Source of the DNA: CBDCGV01 sp965216955
GTDB taxonomy: Bacteria > Bacteroidota > Bacteroidia > Chitinophagales > JADIYW01
Length of the DNA stretch: 64,000 nt
Reading direction: 5' to 3'
Assembly (NCBI GenBank): GCA_965216955.1
Contig: CBDCGV010000017.1
Location: 1 to 64,000 of the forward strand
Shown: piece after piece, positions 9,024 to 17,793 of the stretch
Position numbering within the stretch: the first letter of the stretch is position 1
Layout of the letters: every line of letters begins with the position of its first letter
Program-made: the position numbers and the translations under genes
The notes under the pieces: generated by a model
Seen by the model: only the letters and a program-made list of their open reading frames with translations
Database searches by the model: none
Told to the model about the DNA's origin: nothing

Positions 9024-9054
9024 CGAAGATACATATAAAGCACTGCTCTAACAA
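9024..9054 (-). promoter_or_regulatory. Bacteroidota-type promoter of rplM
   Basis: Minus strand: TTG at 9054-9052, a 20-base spacer, then TATCTTCG at 9031-9024, one base from the TAnnTTTG -7 consensus, followed by CAGCCC. Predicted transcription start is about 30 bases before the GTG at 8988, which supports that start codon. Confidence 0.75.
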
Positions 9055-9166
9055 CAATTGCAACTAATTTTATACATTAAATAATTGCAACCAATTGAAA
9101 ATCAGTTTTAAAATCGCTCAAAAGCAAGATTCAAAAGTAACCTAACAGGTTGGAATAGAGTAATAA

Positions 9167-9202
9167 AGAAAAGGCCATTGAGAATTCTCAATGGCCTTTT
9201 CT
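9167..9202. terminator. Perfect 36-bp palindromic terminator after the Lys/Ala-rich gene
   Basis: AGAAAAGGCCATTGAGAA and its exact complement form a continuous 18-bp inverted repeat with T-rich ends on both strands, so it can terminate in either direction. It lies about 30 bases past the stop of the minus-strand gene ending at 9234 and upstream of rplM, insulating the two. Confidence 0.85.
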
Positions 9203-9233
9203 GAACCTTAACTAACTTTATAAATTTTAAAGC

Positions 9234-9836
9234 TTACTTAGCAGCTTTTACTGCAGCTTCTATTTTTTCTGCTGCTTTTTTCGCTGTTTTAGTTGTTTTC
9301 TTAGCTCTAGTAGTCGCCGCTTTTTTTGCAGCAGTAGTTGTTTTCTTAGTTGTTGTTGCTGCCTTTTTAGTCGTTTTCTTAGCTGTTGTAGTTGCTTTTT
9401 TTGCGGTAGTAGATGCTTTCTTAGTAGCCTTCTTAGCAGTTGTGGATGCCTTCTTAGCAGTTGCTTTAGCCTTTGTAGTTGTCTTTTTTGCCTTAGCTTT
9501 TACCTCCTTTTTAGCTTTTTTCACTTTCACTTCAACATCTGTATTCACTTGATCCTGAATAAAATCAAAAATTTTGTCAATTCTTTCTTTTAATTCATCA
9601 ATCAAATTTTCAGCTTCTGCTAAAACAGTATTCTTCATTTTGTCTAAATCAACCAAATCACTGTATTTAGAAACTAACTTCTCTCTATAATCTGTTAAGT
9701 TTTCCCTTTGACCTTCAACTTGTGACCTAATATCTTGACTTAAATTTTCAACGTTAGATTTCACCTCTTCCACCTTTCCATTAAATTCCTTTAAGATGCC
9801 TTCAAAGGTTTCTTGTATTCCTTTTTTCTTAGCCAT
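9234..9836 (-). CDS. Phasin-like coiled-coil protein with histone-H1-like Lys/Ala-rich tail
   Basis: 200 residues. Residues 1-100 are helical and acidic/basic mixed (EVKSNVENLSQDIRSQVEG, DELKERIDKIFDFIQDQ). Residues 105-200 are built from repeats of AKKATTTAKK/TTKKA type, very like the C-terminal tails of bacterial histone-H1-like proteins. The N-terminal half aligns with the whole neighbouring 98-residue protein (both have a DY..L...-D-LK/R..ID/VDRF/IF pattern), so the pair are tandem paralogues and the tail is an added module. The tail suggests nucleic-acid or polyanion binding; this is inferred. A -7 box lies about 30 bases upstream and a strong palindromic terminator downstream. Confidence 0.7.
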   Translation of the reverse strand: MAKKKGIQETFEGILKEFNGKVEEVKSNVENLSQDIRSQVEGQRENLTDYREKLVSKYSDLVDLDKMKNTVLAEAENLIDELKERIDKIFDFIQDQVNTDVEVKVKKAKKEVKAKAKKTTTKAKATAKKASTTAKKATKKASTTAKKATTTAKKTTKKAATTTKKTTTAAKKAATTRAKKTTKTAKKAAEKIEAAVKAAK

Positions 9837-9865
9837 AACTCTTTACTATTTTATTTTTGATAGAA

Positions 9866-9873
9866 CAAAATTA
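9866..9873 (-). promoter_or_regulatory. -7 promoter element for the Lys/Ala-tailed gene
   Basis: TAATTTTG on the minus strand is an exact match to TAnnTTTG, about 30 bases before the ATG at 9836. No clear TTG was found at the expected -33 position, so support is moderate. Confidence 0.5.
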
Positions 9874-9969
9874 GGTGGTGAATTTTATTTAGAGGTTAGA
9901 GCTTCTTTAAGAAACCTTGATGATATATGCCCGTATTTTAAACACGGTTTAAGAAAAGGTAAACGGCAG

Positions 9970-10266
9970 TTATTTTATTTGTTCGATTGACTCTTTAATT
10001 TGATTGTAAAAACGATCTACATGACTGCGTAAATCTTTTACAATGTATTCTACCTCTTCTTTAAAGTCTTCTACAAAGTCTTCCACCTTTAGATTTGAAT
10101 CAATCGTGGATTGCAAACGATCTGAATAATCTTTAAGGCTTTTAGACTGAATATCCATTTCCTTTAAAGCAACTTCTCTAAAACTTTCAAAATTTTCTTT
10201 AATGTCTTCTGCTTTAACATTTAGCTCATCAATAATTTCTTCTATTATAGAATTAAACTTTGCCAT
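9970..10266 (-). CDS. Small phasin-like coiled-coil protein, paralogue of its neighbour
   Basis: 98 residues, almost entirely predicted amphipathic helix with many Glu/Asp/Lys (IIEEIIDELNVKAEDIKENF, DYSDRLQSTIDSNLKVEDF). It has no signal peptide, transmembrane segment or catalytic motif. It aligns end to end with the N-terminal half of the protein encoded at 9234-9836 but lacks the basic tail. A TAttTTTG -7 element lies about 22 bases before its ATG, so each paralogue seems to have its own promoter. Function unknown; phasin-like is a description of composition and fold, not a proof. Confidence 0.66.
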   Translation of the reverse strand: MAKFNSIIEEIIDELNVKAEDIKENFESFREVALKEMDIQSKSLKDYSDRLQSTIDSNLKVEDFVEDFKEEVEYIVKDLRSHVDRFYNQIKESIEQIK

Positions 10267-10287
10267 TGTTAGATATTATTTTGAATA

Positions 10288-10295
10288 CAAAAATA
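10288..10295 (-). promoter_or_regulatory. -7 promoter element of the small phasin-like gene
   Basis: TATTTTTG on the minus strand matches TAnnTTTG exactly and lies about 22 bases before the ATG at 10266. The -33 region is AT-rich without an obvious TTG. Confidence 0.5.
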
Positions 10296-10364
10296 AGGGG
10301 AAGCTGTTATCAGAAATTCACGACTGTGTAGTTTTAAAGTTAATTAGCCAATCATTTTGGTGAT

Positions 10365-10520
10365 GAAGTTGTGAAAAGCTAAATCACTAAATGGAAAAAT
10401 GCTCTTTTATCTCATCTTTGCGTTATTTTTTCGAGCCGTAGCTATGACTCTCAAAAAATGCCTTAATCTGAGAAAAAATAATCCTATTTCAGTATTTACC
10501 ATTTAACTTTTCACAACTTC
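10365..10520. repeat. 156-bp imperfect palindrome (REP/MITE-like element)
   Basis: The ends GAAGTTGTGAAAAG (10365-10378) and CTTTTCACAACTTC (10507-10520) are perfect inverted repeats. Inside, two arms remain partly complementary (CATCTTTGCGTTATTTTTT against AAAAAATGCCTTAATCTGAG), and the centre is TCGAGCCGTAGCTATGACTC with a short unpaired tip. It carries no ORF and fills the gap between two minus-strand genes. The shape suits a non-autonomous palindromic repeat; only one copy is in the window, so its repetitive nature is inferred. Confidence 0.6.
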
Positions 10521-10531
10521 AACAACAATTT

Positions 10532-11671
10532 TCAGTTTTCAGTATGATTATTGAAAAATAGGTCTAAGAATATTGGGAAATGATCACTGTAACCTCCATA
10601 GTAATAAGCTCCACCATATGTTCTAAAAGGCTTTCTTCCAGGCGCTTCCACATCATCTTCCATCAACCAGCTTTTCATATATATTCGAGCAGAATTATAC
10701 TTTGTATAAACATTTGCATCTTTTGAAAGCAAAGATTGCGACACTATAAATTGGTCTAGCATATTCCAAAATGCTTTGTATTTATATGTACCTAAGCCCA
10801 TTTTGACCTTCATGTAATGCATAAAATTGTACAAATCACCTTCTTCTAAGTTTTCTCTTTCCCCTTTTCCACGCAACACTTCATAAATACTTCTATTAGT
10901 GGGTTCGTCATTAAAATCTCCAGTTATTACAATGTTTGCGTCTTTATTCTCTTCTAAAATTAGATTTACTTTTTTTCGCACTTGCTCAGCAACAAATAAC
11001 CGACGTGGCTCACTTGTAAGTTGTCCGCCTCTGCGAGAGGGGAAATGACATAAAAAAATATTAAGCGTGTCTCTCTTATTGATAACCCCTTGTACATAAA
11101 TTACATCTCTTGTTTTATATGTTGAATCAAATGGAAAATCAATTCTTATAGCCTCATGCTTAATAGGAATAAAAGCATCCTTTCTGTATAAAAGTCCTAA
11201 ATCAATTCCTCTTGCATCTGGAGATTCTTCATGAATAATTCCATAACGTTCTCTGGAAAGCGGCGTTCTCTTTATTAGCTCTTCTAAAACAAATCGGTTT
11301 TCAATTTCACATAATCCTATTAACTCAGGCAACTCCCATCCTCCGATATTGGTTAGCACTTTAAATATTTGCTTGAGCTTTCTATTATAGCGTTCGGAAT
11401 TCCAAGCCTTGATTCCCCAGGGTAGAAATTCTTCATCGTGCTTTAAAGTATCATCATAAGTATCAAAGAGGTTTTCTACATTATAAAACACAAATCTAAT
11501 GTCTCCTCGATCTAATTCTGCTGCTGTTGGTTGTTGGAAAGATGTTTTACTCTTATCAGGTTGCTCATTAACTTCTGATTCTTTTGTAGGGTTACATGCT
11601 ATTAAAAAACAAAAAACTATTAAAGTTAGAGCACTACTAATTTGTATACGAAGGTTATAAATTTTCATCAA
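10532..11671 (-). CDS. Endonuclease/exonuclease/phosphatase-family lipoprotein
   Basis: 379 residues. The N terminus is a lipoprotein signal (LIVFCFLIAC with Cys at about 26, then NPTKESE). The mature part has the EEP fold motifs: RFVFYNVENLFDTYDD, IGLCEIENR with the metal-binding Glu, CHFPSRRGG, ITGDFNDEPTN, and the terminal GGYSDHFPIFLDL with the SDH catalytic pair. Substrate may be DNA/RNA or a phosphoester; the family is mixed. Exported and lipid anchored, so it acts outside the cytoplasm. It is upstream of the palindromic element and downstream of lpd on the same strand (24-base gap). Confidence 0.8.
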   Translation of the reverse strand: MMKIYNLRIQISSALTLIVFCFLIACNPTKESEVNEQPDKSKTSFQQPTAAELDRGDIRFVFYNVENLFDTYDDTLKHDEEFLPWGIKAWNSERYNRKLKQIFKVLTNIGGWELPELIGLCEIENRFVLEELIKRTPLSRERYGIIHEESPDARGIDLGLLYRKDAFIPIKHEAIRIDFPFDSTYKTRDVIYVQGVINKRDTLNIFLCHFPSRRGGQLTSEPRRLFVAEQVRKKVNLILEENKDANIVITGDFNDEPTNRSIYEVLRGKGERENLEEGDLYNFMHYMKVKMGLGTYKYKAFWNMLDQFIVSQSLLSKDANVYTKYNSARIYMKSWLMEDDVEAPGRKPFRTYGGAYYYGGYSDHFPIFLDLFFNNHTEN

Positions 11672-11695
11672 TAATTGATTTTAATTCAATTGTCA

Positions 11696-13096
11696 TTAAA
11701 TATGCAATGCTCTATCTTCTGTTGCCGCTAAACATGCTTCCTTAAAAGCTTCTGTATATGTGGGATGTGCATGACTAATACGAGCAATATCTTCTGCCGA
11801 CGCCCTATATTCCATTGCTACAACTGCCTCTGCAATCATATCTGCAGCTCGCGCACCAATCATATGTACCCCTAAGATTTCATCTGTTTCCTTATCTGCT
11901 AATACTTTAATGACCCCCTCAATATCCATACTCGCTCGAGATCTCCCTAAAGCTCTCATCGGAAAGCTTCCCTTCTTATAATCTACTCCTTTATCTATTA
12001 GCTGTTCTTCAGTATATCCTACCGCTGCTACTTCAGGCCACGTATATACTACCCCTGGAATAAGCAAATAATTAATATGCGGTTTCTGACCAACCAACTG
12101 CTCTGCGACCAAAACACCTTCCTCTTCTGCTTTATGCGCTAACATAGCACCTCCAATAACATCTCCGATAGCATAAATGTTTTTATTTGATGTTTGCAGA
12201 TAATTATTCACTTCTATAAAACCACGATCCTTTGTTGTTATACCAACTTTTTCTAATCCGAGTTCTTCAGTATATGGTTTTCTTCCAACGGCGATCAAGC
12301 AATACTCTGCTTTAAACACAACTTCATTTCCTTTTTTGTCTTTGGCTTTTATTTCCACCTCTTCTCCCAAATTATTGACTTCTGTAACTTGGTGGCTTAC
12401 TTTAACTTTTAATTTTGCTTTTTTCAAGGACCTTCCAAGTTCTTTACCCAACTCTTTATCCATGGTCGGAATTAAACCATCCATGTACTCTATAATTGTT
12501 ACCTCAGTACCTAGTCTACCATAAACAGAACCCAGTTCAACACCAATAACTCCTCCTCCTATAACAACCATACTTTTAGGCAGCTCATTAAGACTTAAAG
12601 CTTCTGTAGAAGTAATGATTCGCTTCTTATCTATATTTATAAACGGCAAGGATGATGGTTTAGATCCAGTTGCAACAATAGTTTTATCGGTTTGAATAAC
12701 TTCTTCCCCAGTCTCCGATTTTATTTTTATCTGCGTTTCATTTTCAAAACTTCCATGCCCATTAAAAACCGTTATTTTATTTTTGTCCATCAAATAATCA
12801 ATCCCTTTGCAAGTCTGTTCTACAACACCTGCTTTTCTTTTTATCATTTGATCAAAATTGATTTTTAATTCTGTAACATCTATTCCATGTACGGAAAAAT
12901 TCTTTTTGGCATTGTAATAATGCTCTGAAGAATCTAAAAGTGCTTTTGAGGGAATACATCCAACATTAAGGCACGTCCCTCCAAGTGTTTTATAACGTTC
13001 AATTATTGCCGTTTTTAAACCTAACTGAGCACATCTAATAGCAGCGACATATCCTCCTGGACCTGAACCAATAATTGTTACATCAAATTTTTGCAT
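11696..13096 (-). CDS. lpdA: Dihydrolipoyl dehydrogenase (E3)
   Basis: Flavoprotein that reoxidises dihydrolipoamide on E2 with NAD+. The 466 residues carry the FAD motif IIGSGPGGYVAAIRCAQ, the redox disulfide C42-C47 in GGTCLNVGCIPSK, the NAD motif VVIGGGVIGVELGSVYGRLG, the FAD motif YAIGDVIGGAMLAHKA and the catalytic His444-Glu449 pair in SHAHPTYTEA. It lies 13 bases after odhB, completing sucA-odhB-lpd in one direction, so it is the E3 of the 2-oxoglutarate dehydrogenase complex and may be shared with other complexes. Confidence 0.95.
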   Translation of the reverse strand: MQKFDVTIIGSGPGGYVAAIRCAQLGLKTAIIERYKTLGGTCLNVGCIPSKALLDSSEHYYNAKKNFSVHGIDVTELKINFDQMIKRKAGVVEQTCKGIDYLMDKNKITVFNGHGSFENETQIKIKSETGEEVIQTDKTIVATGSKPSSLPFINIDKKRIITSTEALSLNELPKSMVVIGGGVIGVELGSVYGRLGTEVTIIEYMDGLIPTMDKELGKELGRSLKKAKLKVKVSHQVTEVNNLGEEVEIKAKDKKGNEVVFKAEYCLIAVGRKPYTEELGLEKVGITTKDRGFIEVNNYLQTSNKNIYAIGDVIGGAMLAHKAEEEGVLVAEQLVGQKPHINYLLIPGVVYTWPEVAAVGYTEEQLIDKGVDYKKGSFPMRALGRSRASMDIEGVIKVLADKETDEILGVHMIGARAADMIAEAVVAMEYRASAEDIARISHAHPTYTEAFKEACLAATEDRALHI

Positions 13097-13109
13097 ATCA
13101 ATATTACAT

Positions 13110-14390
13110 CTATATTTTCAACAACCCTCTAACTGGGTCAGTTCCCAAAAGCATCTTTTCAGGGTTTTCTAAAAAGTCTTTAATCATTACTAAACAACTC
13201 ACGGATTCTTTTCCATCGACTATCCTATGATCATAGGAAAGTGCTAAATACATCATTGGTCTTATTTCTACTTTACCGTCAATTGCTACAGGTCGTTCTT
13301 GAATCTTATGCATACCTAAAATCGCAGATTGAGGTTTATTAATAATAGGTGTTGACAAAAGAGAACCAAAAACGCCCCCATTAGACAATGTAAATGTCCC
13401 TCCACTCATCTCCTCTAATTTAAGATTTCCATCTCTTCCTGCTATTGCCAATCTTTTAACTTCGCTTTCAATTTCTGCGAAGGATAAAGATTCGGCATTT
13501 CTAATAACCGGTACAACTAACCCTTTAGGTGTTGAAACAGCAATTGAAATATCTACATAGTCATGATAAATGATATGGTCATCTTCTATATAAGCATTGA
13601 TGGCATCAAAATTTTGTAATGCCATTGCACTAGCCTTTGCGAAAAAAGACATAAACCCCAAACCAATGCCATGTATTTCCTTAAACTCCTCTTTGTACTG
13701 CTTTCTTATCGCTAAAATCCTGCTCATATCTACCTCATTGAAGGTAGTTAACATAGCTGTCTCATTTTTCACTTCTACTAGGCGCTTTGAAACTGTTCTA
13801 CGCAATCGAGACATTTTTTCTTTTCTTTCTTCCCTACTAAAATCTCCTTCTGGTTTTTTATACTCCATTGGGACCTTTTGCTCCACAACCTTTTTGGTCT
13901 CTTCCTCCTTTTTTGGTTCAACTCCTAGCACATCTTGTTTGATAACTCGTCCTTCCTTTCCACTTCCTTTGACTTCATCTAACGAAATGCCCTTTTCTTT
14001 CATAATTTTCTCAGCTGCAGGAGAAGGGTATTTCTTTTCACCTGAAATTTTATTTTCAGATTTGTCCTGAATATCGCTTTTGTTATCCGTATTTTTCTCT
14101 TCTGCCTGAGTTTTAACTTGAACAGTTTCTTTTTCCTTAGCAGGTTTAGCTTCTCCTGAAGAATCAATAATTGCAACAAGTCCTCCAATTGGTAAATCGT
14201 CCCCCTCATTCGCAACTCTCTTAATAATCCCAGCAGCTTCTGAAGGAAACTCTAGCGTTGCCTTATCAGATTCAAATTCACATATTGCCTCATCTAGTTC
14301 TACATAATCACCATCCTCTTTAAACCACTCTGAAAGCGTTACTTCTGTTACTGACTCTCCTATATTTGGCACTCTTAATTCTACTTCCAT
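13110..14390 (-). CDS. odhB: 2-oxoglutarate dehydrogenase E2 (dihydrolipoyl succinyltransferase)
   Basis: Transfers succinyl groups from lipoamide to CoA. The 426 residues have an N-terminal lipoyl domain (lipoyl Lys43 in ESDKATLE), a charged Lys/Glu-rich linker, a peripheral-subunit-binding domain (about 119-155, PSPAAEKIMKEKGI ... GSGKEGRVIKQDVL) and the catalytic domain ending in SYDHRIVDG with His388 and Asp392. The ESDK lipoyl context and the position next to sucA support the succinyl- rather than acetyltransferase. Confidence 0.94.
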   Translation of the reverse strand: MEVELRVPNIGESVTEVTLSEWFKEDGDYVELDEAICEFESDKATLEFPSEAAGIIKRVANEGDDLPIGGLVAIIDSSGEAKPAKEKETVQVKTQAEEKNTDNKSDIQDKSENKISGEKKYPSPAAEKIMKEKGISLDEVKGSGKEGRVIKQDVLGVEPKKEEETKKVVEQKVPMEYKKPEGDFSREERKEKMSRLRRTVSKRLVEVKNETAMLTTFNEVDMSRILAIRKQYKEEFKEIHGIGLGFMSFFAKASAMALQNFDAINAYIEDDHIIYHDYVDISIAVSTPKGLVVPVIRNAESLSFAEIESEVKRLAIAGRDGNLKLEEMSGGTFTLSNGGVFGSLLSTPIINKPQSAILGMHKIQERPVAIDGKVEIRPMMYLALSYDHRIVDGKESVSCLVMIKDFLENPEKMLLGTDPVRGLLKI

Positions 14391-14467
14391 TTTTATTCTT
14401 TTATTTCAACATCTACTTAAGACACTGTAAAATTACTTGTTATATTAATTAAATTTTTAATTACATG

Positions 14468-17191
14468 TTAAGAAAAAGAAGTCTCTATAATTCTCTTCTG
14501 TTCTTCTTGATGTATATGATTAAAGCCAGTCGCTGGGGATGCACTTGACTTGCGACAAACCACTTCTAATTCAACTGTTCTATAGCAACTTCTCATATAC
14601 GACCATGCTCCCATATTAGCTGGTTCTTCTTGTACCCAAACATATTCCGCATTAGAGTATTTATCAATTATCTCGTCCATTGCATTAAATGGCAATGGAT
14701 ATAACTGTTCTATTCTAATTATTGCTACATCTTGCCTCTTATCCTCTTCCTTTTTTGCCAACAAATCAAAATAAACTTTTCCTGAGCAAAAAAGTACCTT
14801 TTTTACATTGGTAGCTGCTGTTGTATCTTCATCATCTATTAAAATTTCAAACTTGCCCTTATAAATTTCTTGTATATCAGAAACACATTTAGGGTGTCTT
14901 AATAAAGATTTAGGAGACATGACCACTAGAGGTTTTCTAAAAGGCCATATCAACTGTCTTCTGATGACGTGAAAAAAGTTTGCAGGACTCGTAATGTTCA
15001 CTATACACATATTAAATTCTGCACACATCTGTAAAAATCTTTCCAATCTAGCACTTGAATGTTCTGGCCCCATTCCTTCATAGCCGTGAGGCAGCAACAT
15101 TACTAACCCGCTATTTCTCTGCCACTTACTTTCTGAAGAGGATATAAACTGGTCAATAATTGTTTGAGCACCATTAGAAAAATCTCCAAATTGCGCCTCC
15201 CAGATCGTTAGAATATCTGGGTCAATCAAAGAGTATCCATATTCAAATCCCAATACTGCAAATTCTGACAAGTGAGAATTAAATACTCTAAATTTCCCTT
15301 GCTCCTCTTCTATTGCCAGATTGTTTAAACGATTATACTCTTCTCCTGTATTTTGATCATAAATAGTAGAGTGCCTATGAGAAAAAGTACCTCTTTTTAC
15401 ATCTTCACCACTCATTCTCACGTCTTTACCTTCTAAAAGAAAGGAGCCATACGCTAATAATTCTGCAGCTGCCCAATCAACACTTTTATTCTTTCGCATT
15501 ATTTCTCGCCTATTGTCCAACATCTTTTGGATTTTCCTTAATGGCTCAAAATTTTCCGGTTTTTTAATTAATCCCTTTACAATCGTTGAGATTTTATCTT
15601 TTGTAATTGAGGTCTTTGGAGATATTTGAAAATCATCAGGAATAGACTTTCTGTGTTCTTGCCATGCAATCTCAGGGTTTTGATACGTATATGGCCTAGG
15701 TTTTTCTTTAACCATATTTAACCGATCTTGAAGATCTTGCCAGAACCGCTCGTTTAGTTTAGTAACCAATTCGTTACCTATAGCTCCTGAAGCTTCTAAT
15801 TTTTGAGAATATAATTCACGAACTCCCAGATGATTTTTAATTGCTTTATACATTTGGGGTTGCGTGTAAGAAGGGTCGTCTCCCTCATTATGGCCATGTT
15901 TCCTATAGCAAACCATATCGACAAAAATGTCTTTGTTAAACTTTTGTCTGTATTCTGCTGCCATATCAGCTGCAAAAACTACCGCCTCTACATCATCTCC
16001 ATTTACGTGAATTACCGGTGCAAGTACAGTAGCTGCTACAGAAGTACAATAGTTTGAAGATCTTGCATCATCAAAGTCTGTAGTAAACCCAATTTGATTA
16101 TTAATTACAAAATGTATGGTCCCCCCTGTTCTATAACCTTCCAAATCGGTCATTTGCAATGTTTCATACACCACGCCTTGACCCGCAATTGCTGCATCAC
16201 CATGTATACTTATTGGTAATATTTTATCATAGTCAGAATCATAAACAGAGTCCGCTTTAGCCCGGCAAAATCCTTCAAGAACTGGTGTTACAGCTTCAAG
16301 ATGCGATGGATTAGGTAACAATTTTAGATAAACCTGATCACCATTCATCGTATTATATAAAGAAGAATATCCTACGTGATATTTCACATCTCCATCTCCC
16401 ATATTTAAATCTACCTTTGTAGTTCCTTCAAATTCGGAAAAAATATCTTCATAGGTCTTTTGCATAATATTAGTAAGCACGTTCAAACGTCCTCTATGTG
16501 CCATACCAATCGCCACTTCTTTAACTCCCAGAGCTGCTGCTGTATTGATAATTGCATCCAAAGCGGGGATTGTTGCCTCTCCTCCTTCTAATGAAAACCT
16601 TTTTTGACCTATGTATTTGGTTCCCAAAAATTTTTCTAATACAGCTGTATCATTCAATTTCTTAAGCACTCTCCTTTTCTTGTCTATAGACAATTCATAA
16701 TCAAGGTAGACTTTCTCAGCAATGTTTTGGAACCATTTTTTCTCTTCTGTTTCAACAATGTAATCGTATTCAAAACCTATTGTTCTAGCATAACATTTTT
16801 TGAGATACGTAATGATTTCCCTTAAAGTGACTTTCCCTAAACCCAGTTCATTCCCTGCAAAAAAGGAAATGTCCAAATCTTCATCTGATAAACCAAAATT
16901 TTCTAATTCTAAATTTGCATGTCTGTCCTTACGCTGCTTTATTGGATTTGTATCAGAAATCAGATGCCCCTTTTCTCTATAAGCCTGAATTAATTTAATA
17001 ACACTAAACTCCTTAGGAGAAAGCACCATTGCTGTATTGCCATTTTCTTTACTCTCTGCTAAAGCAAATTCAAACCCTGCAAAAAACTTTTTCCATTCTT
17101 CCTCGATACCATTAGGATTGTCTAAATATTGCTTATATAATGACTCTATATAATTAGGATGGGCATTAGCTATAAAGGATAAGTCTTCCAT
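14468..17191 (-). CDS. sucA: 2-oxoglutarate dehydrogenase E1, thiamine diphosphate dependent
   Basis: TCA-cycle decarboxylase. The 907 residues match the family. Visible motifs are the N-terminal segment that docks E2 (FIANAHPNYIESLYKQY), the substrate/ThDP-site IGMAHRGRLNVL, the ThDP-binding HGDAAIAGQGVVYE and NNQIGFTT, and the C-terminal transketolase-like half (LLPHGYEGMGPEHSSARLERF, VWVQEEPANMGAW). First gene of sucA-odhB-lpd and divergent from rpsT; a TAgaaTTTG-like stretch just before the ATG is a weak promoter candidate. Confidence 0.95.
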   Translation of the reverse strand: MEDLSFIANAHPNYIESLYKQYLDNPNGIEEEWKKFFAGFEFALAESKENGNTAMVLSPKEFSVIKLIQAYREKGHLISDTNPIKQRKDRHANLELENFGLSDEDLDISFFAGNELGLGKVTLREIITYLKKCYARTIGFEYDYIVETEEKKWFQNIAEKVYLDYELSIDKKRRVLKKLNDTAVLEKFLGTKYIGQKRFSLEGGEATIPALDAIINTAAALGVKEVAIGMAHRGRLNVLTNIMQKTYEDIFSEFEGTTKVDLNMGDGDVKYHVGYSSLYNTMNGDQVYLKLLPNPSHLEAVTPVLEGFCRAKADSVYDSDYDKILPISIHGDAAIAGQGVVYETLQMTDLEGYRTGGTIHFVINNQIGFTTDFDDARSSNYCTSVAATVLAPVIHVNGDDVEAVVFAADMAAEYRQKFNKDIFVDMVCYRKHGHNEGDDPSYTQPQMYKAIKNHLGVRELYSQKLEASGAIGNELVTKLNERFWQDLQDRLNMVKEKPRPYTYQNPEIAWQEHRKSIPDDFQISPKTSITKDKISTIVKGLIKKPENFEPLRKIQKMLDNRREIMRKNKSVDWAAAELLAYGSFLLEGKDVRMSGEDVKRGTFSHRHSTIYDQNTGEEYNRLNNLAIEEEQGKFRVFNSHLSEFAVLGFEYGYSLIDPDILTIWEAQFGDFSNGAQTIIDQFISSSESKWQRNSGLVMLLPHGYEGMGPEHSSARLERFLQMCAEFNMCIVNITSPANFFHVIRRQLIWPFRKPLVVMSPKSLLRHPKCVSDIQEIYKGKFEILIDDEDTTAATNVKKVLFCSGKVYFDLLAKKEEDKRQDVAIIRIEQLYPLPFNAMDEIIDKYSNAEYVWVQEEPANMGAWSYMRSCYRTVELEVVCRKSSASPATGFNHIHQEEQKRIIETSFS

Positions 17192-17319
17192 TTTTCAAAT
17201 TCTAGTCTAAATGTAATAAAGCTCTGCATTTTATAAACGATTCTATAACTAAATTTTAGGCATTTTAGTTTTACAAAATCTCTAATATTTTATTAATGTG
17301 GATTTTTTACATTTATTAT

Positions 17320-17327
17320 TAACTTTG
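17320..17327 (+). promoter_or_regulatory. -7 promoter element of rpsT
   Basis: TAACTTTG followed by CAGTCCG is an exact TAnnTTTG match, 23 bases before the rpsT ATG. The -33 position shows TGTG rather than TTG. Confidence 0.65.
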
Positions 17328-17349
17328 CAGTCCGAAAAATTCTAAATAT

Positions 17350-17604
17350 ATGGCGCATCACAAGTCAGCGAAAAAAAGAATAAGACAATCTGCAGTAAGA
17401 AGATTGAGAAATAGATATAATGGTAAGACGACAAGAAACGCCATTAGAAAAATTTATGGTTTAACAGATAAGAAGGAAGCTGAAGAGCTGTTTCCAAAAG
17501 TTACTTCTCTTATAGATAGGCTTTCTAAAAAGAATATCATCCATAAAAATAAAGCCGCTAATATTAAAGGTAAAATTGCTAAACACATCAGCAAGTTATC
17601 TTAA
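17350..17604 (+). CDS. rpsT: 30S ribosomal protein S20
   Basis: Small basic protein binding 16S rRNA. The 84 residues begin MAHHKSAKKRIRQS, the standard S20 opening, and contain RNKTTRNAIRK-like spacing plus the C-terminal HKNKAANIKGKIAKHI. It is monocistronic, with a promoter element just upstream and a strong palindromic terminator 20 bases downstream; such isolation is normal for rpsT. Confidence 0.96.
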   Translation: MAHHKSAKKRIRQSAVRRLRNRYNGKTTRNAIRKIYGLTDKKEAEELFPKVTSLIDRLSKKNIIHKNKAANIKGKIAKHISKLS

Positions 17605-17624
17605 TTAAAGTGTATTGAATAAAT

Positions 17625-17658
17625 AAAAAAGGTTCATCTAGCTAGATGAACCTTTTTT
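17625..17658 (+). terminator. Intrinsic terminator of rpsT
   Basis: A perfect 11-bp inverted repeat (GGTTCATCTAG and its complement, 17631-17652) with A6 before and T6 after it. It begins about 20 bases past the rpsT stop. Confidence 0.9.
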
Positions 17659-17793
17659 ATTAGCAGCACCCCATTTAAATACCTATAATTGCTGTAATTT
17701 CTTTCTTATATTACTTTTCCTTATTTTCGGTTCCTCAATGTTGAAAACTTTGACATATAAAGAGCAACGAATCAATAATTAAACAATAAATCT

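Noticed and set aside
8989..9063. ATG-started N-terminal extension of L13
   Set aside because: Lies upstream of the predicted promoter and does not resemble L13.
9234..9540. The Lys/Ala tail as a sequencing or assembly repeat artefact
   Set aside because: The codons vary between repeats and the frame stays open to a natural stop followed by a strong terminator, as expected of a real gene.
10365..10520. CRISPR or transposon ORF in the 10.3-10.5 kb gap
   Set aside because: There are no regularly spaced direct repeats and no coding frame; the structure is one imperfect palindrome.
13597..14070. 157-codon plus-strand ORF inside odhB
   Set aside because: Antisense shadow of a well-supported gene; composition mirrors the Lys/Glu-rich linker.
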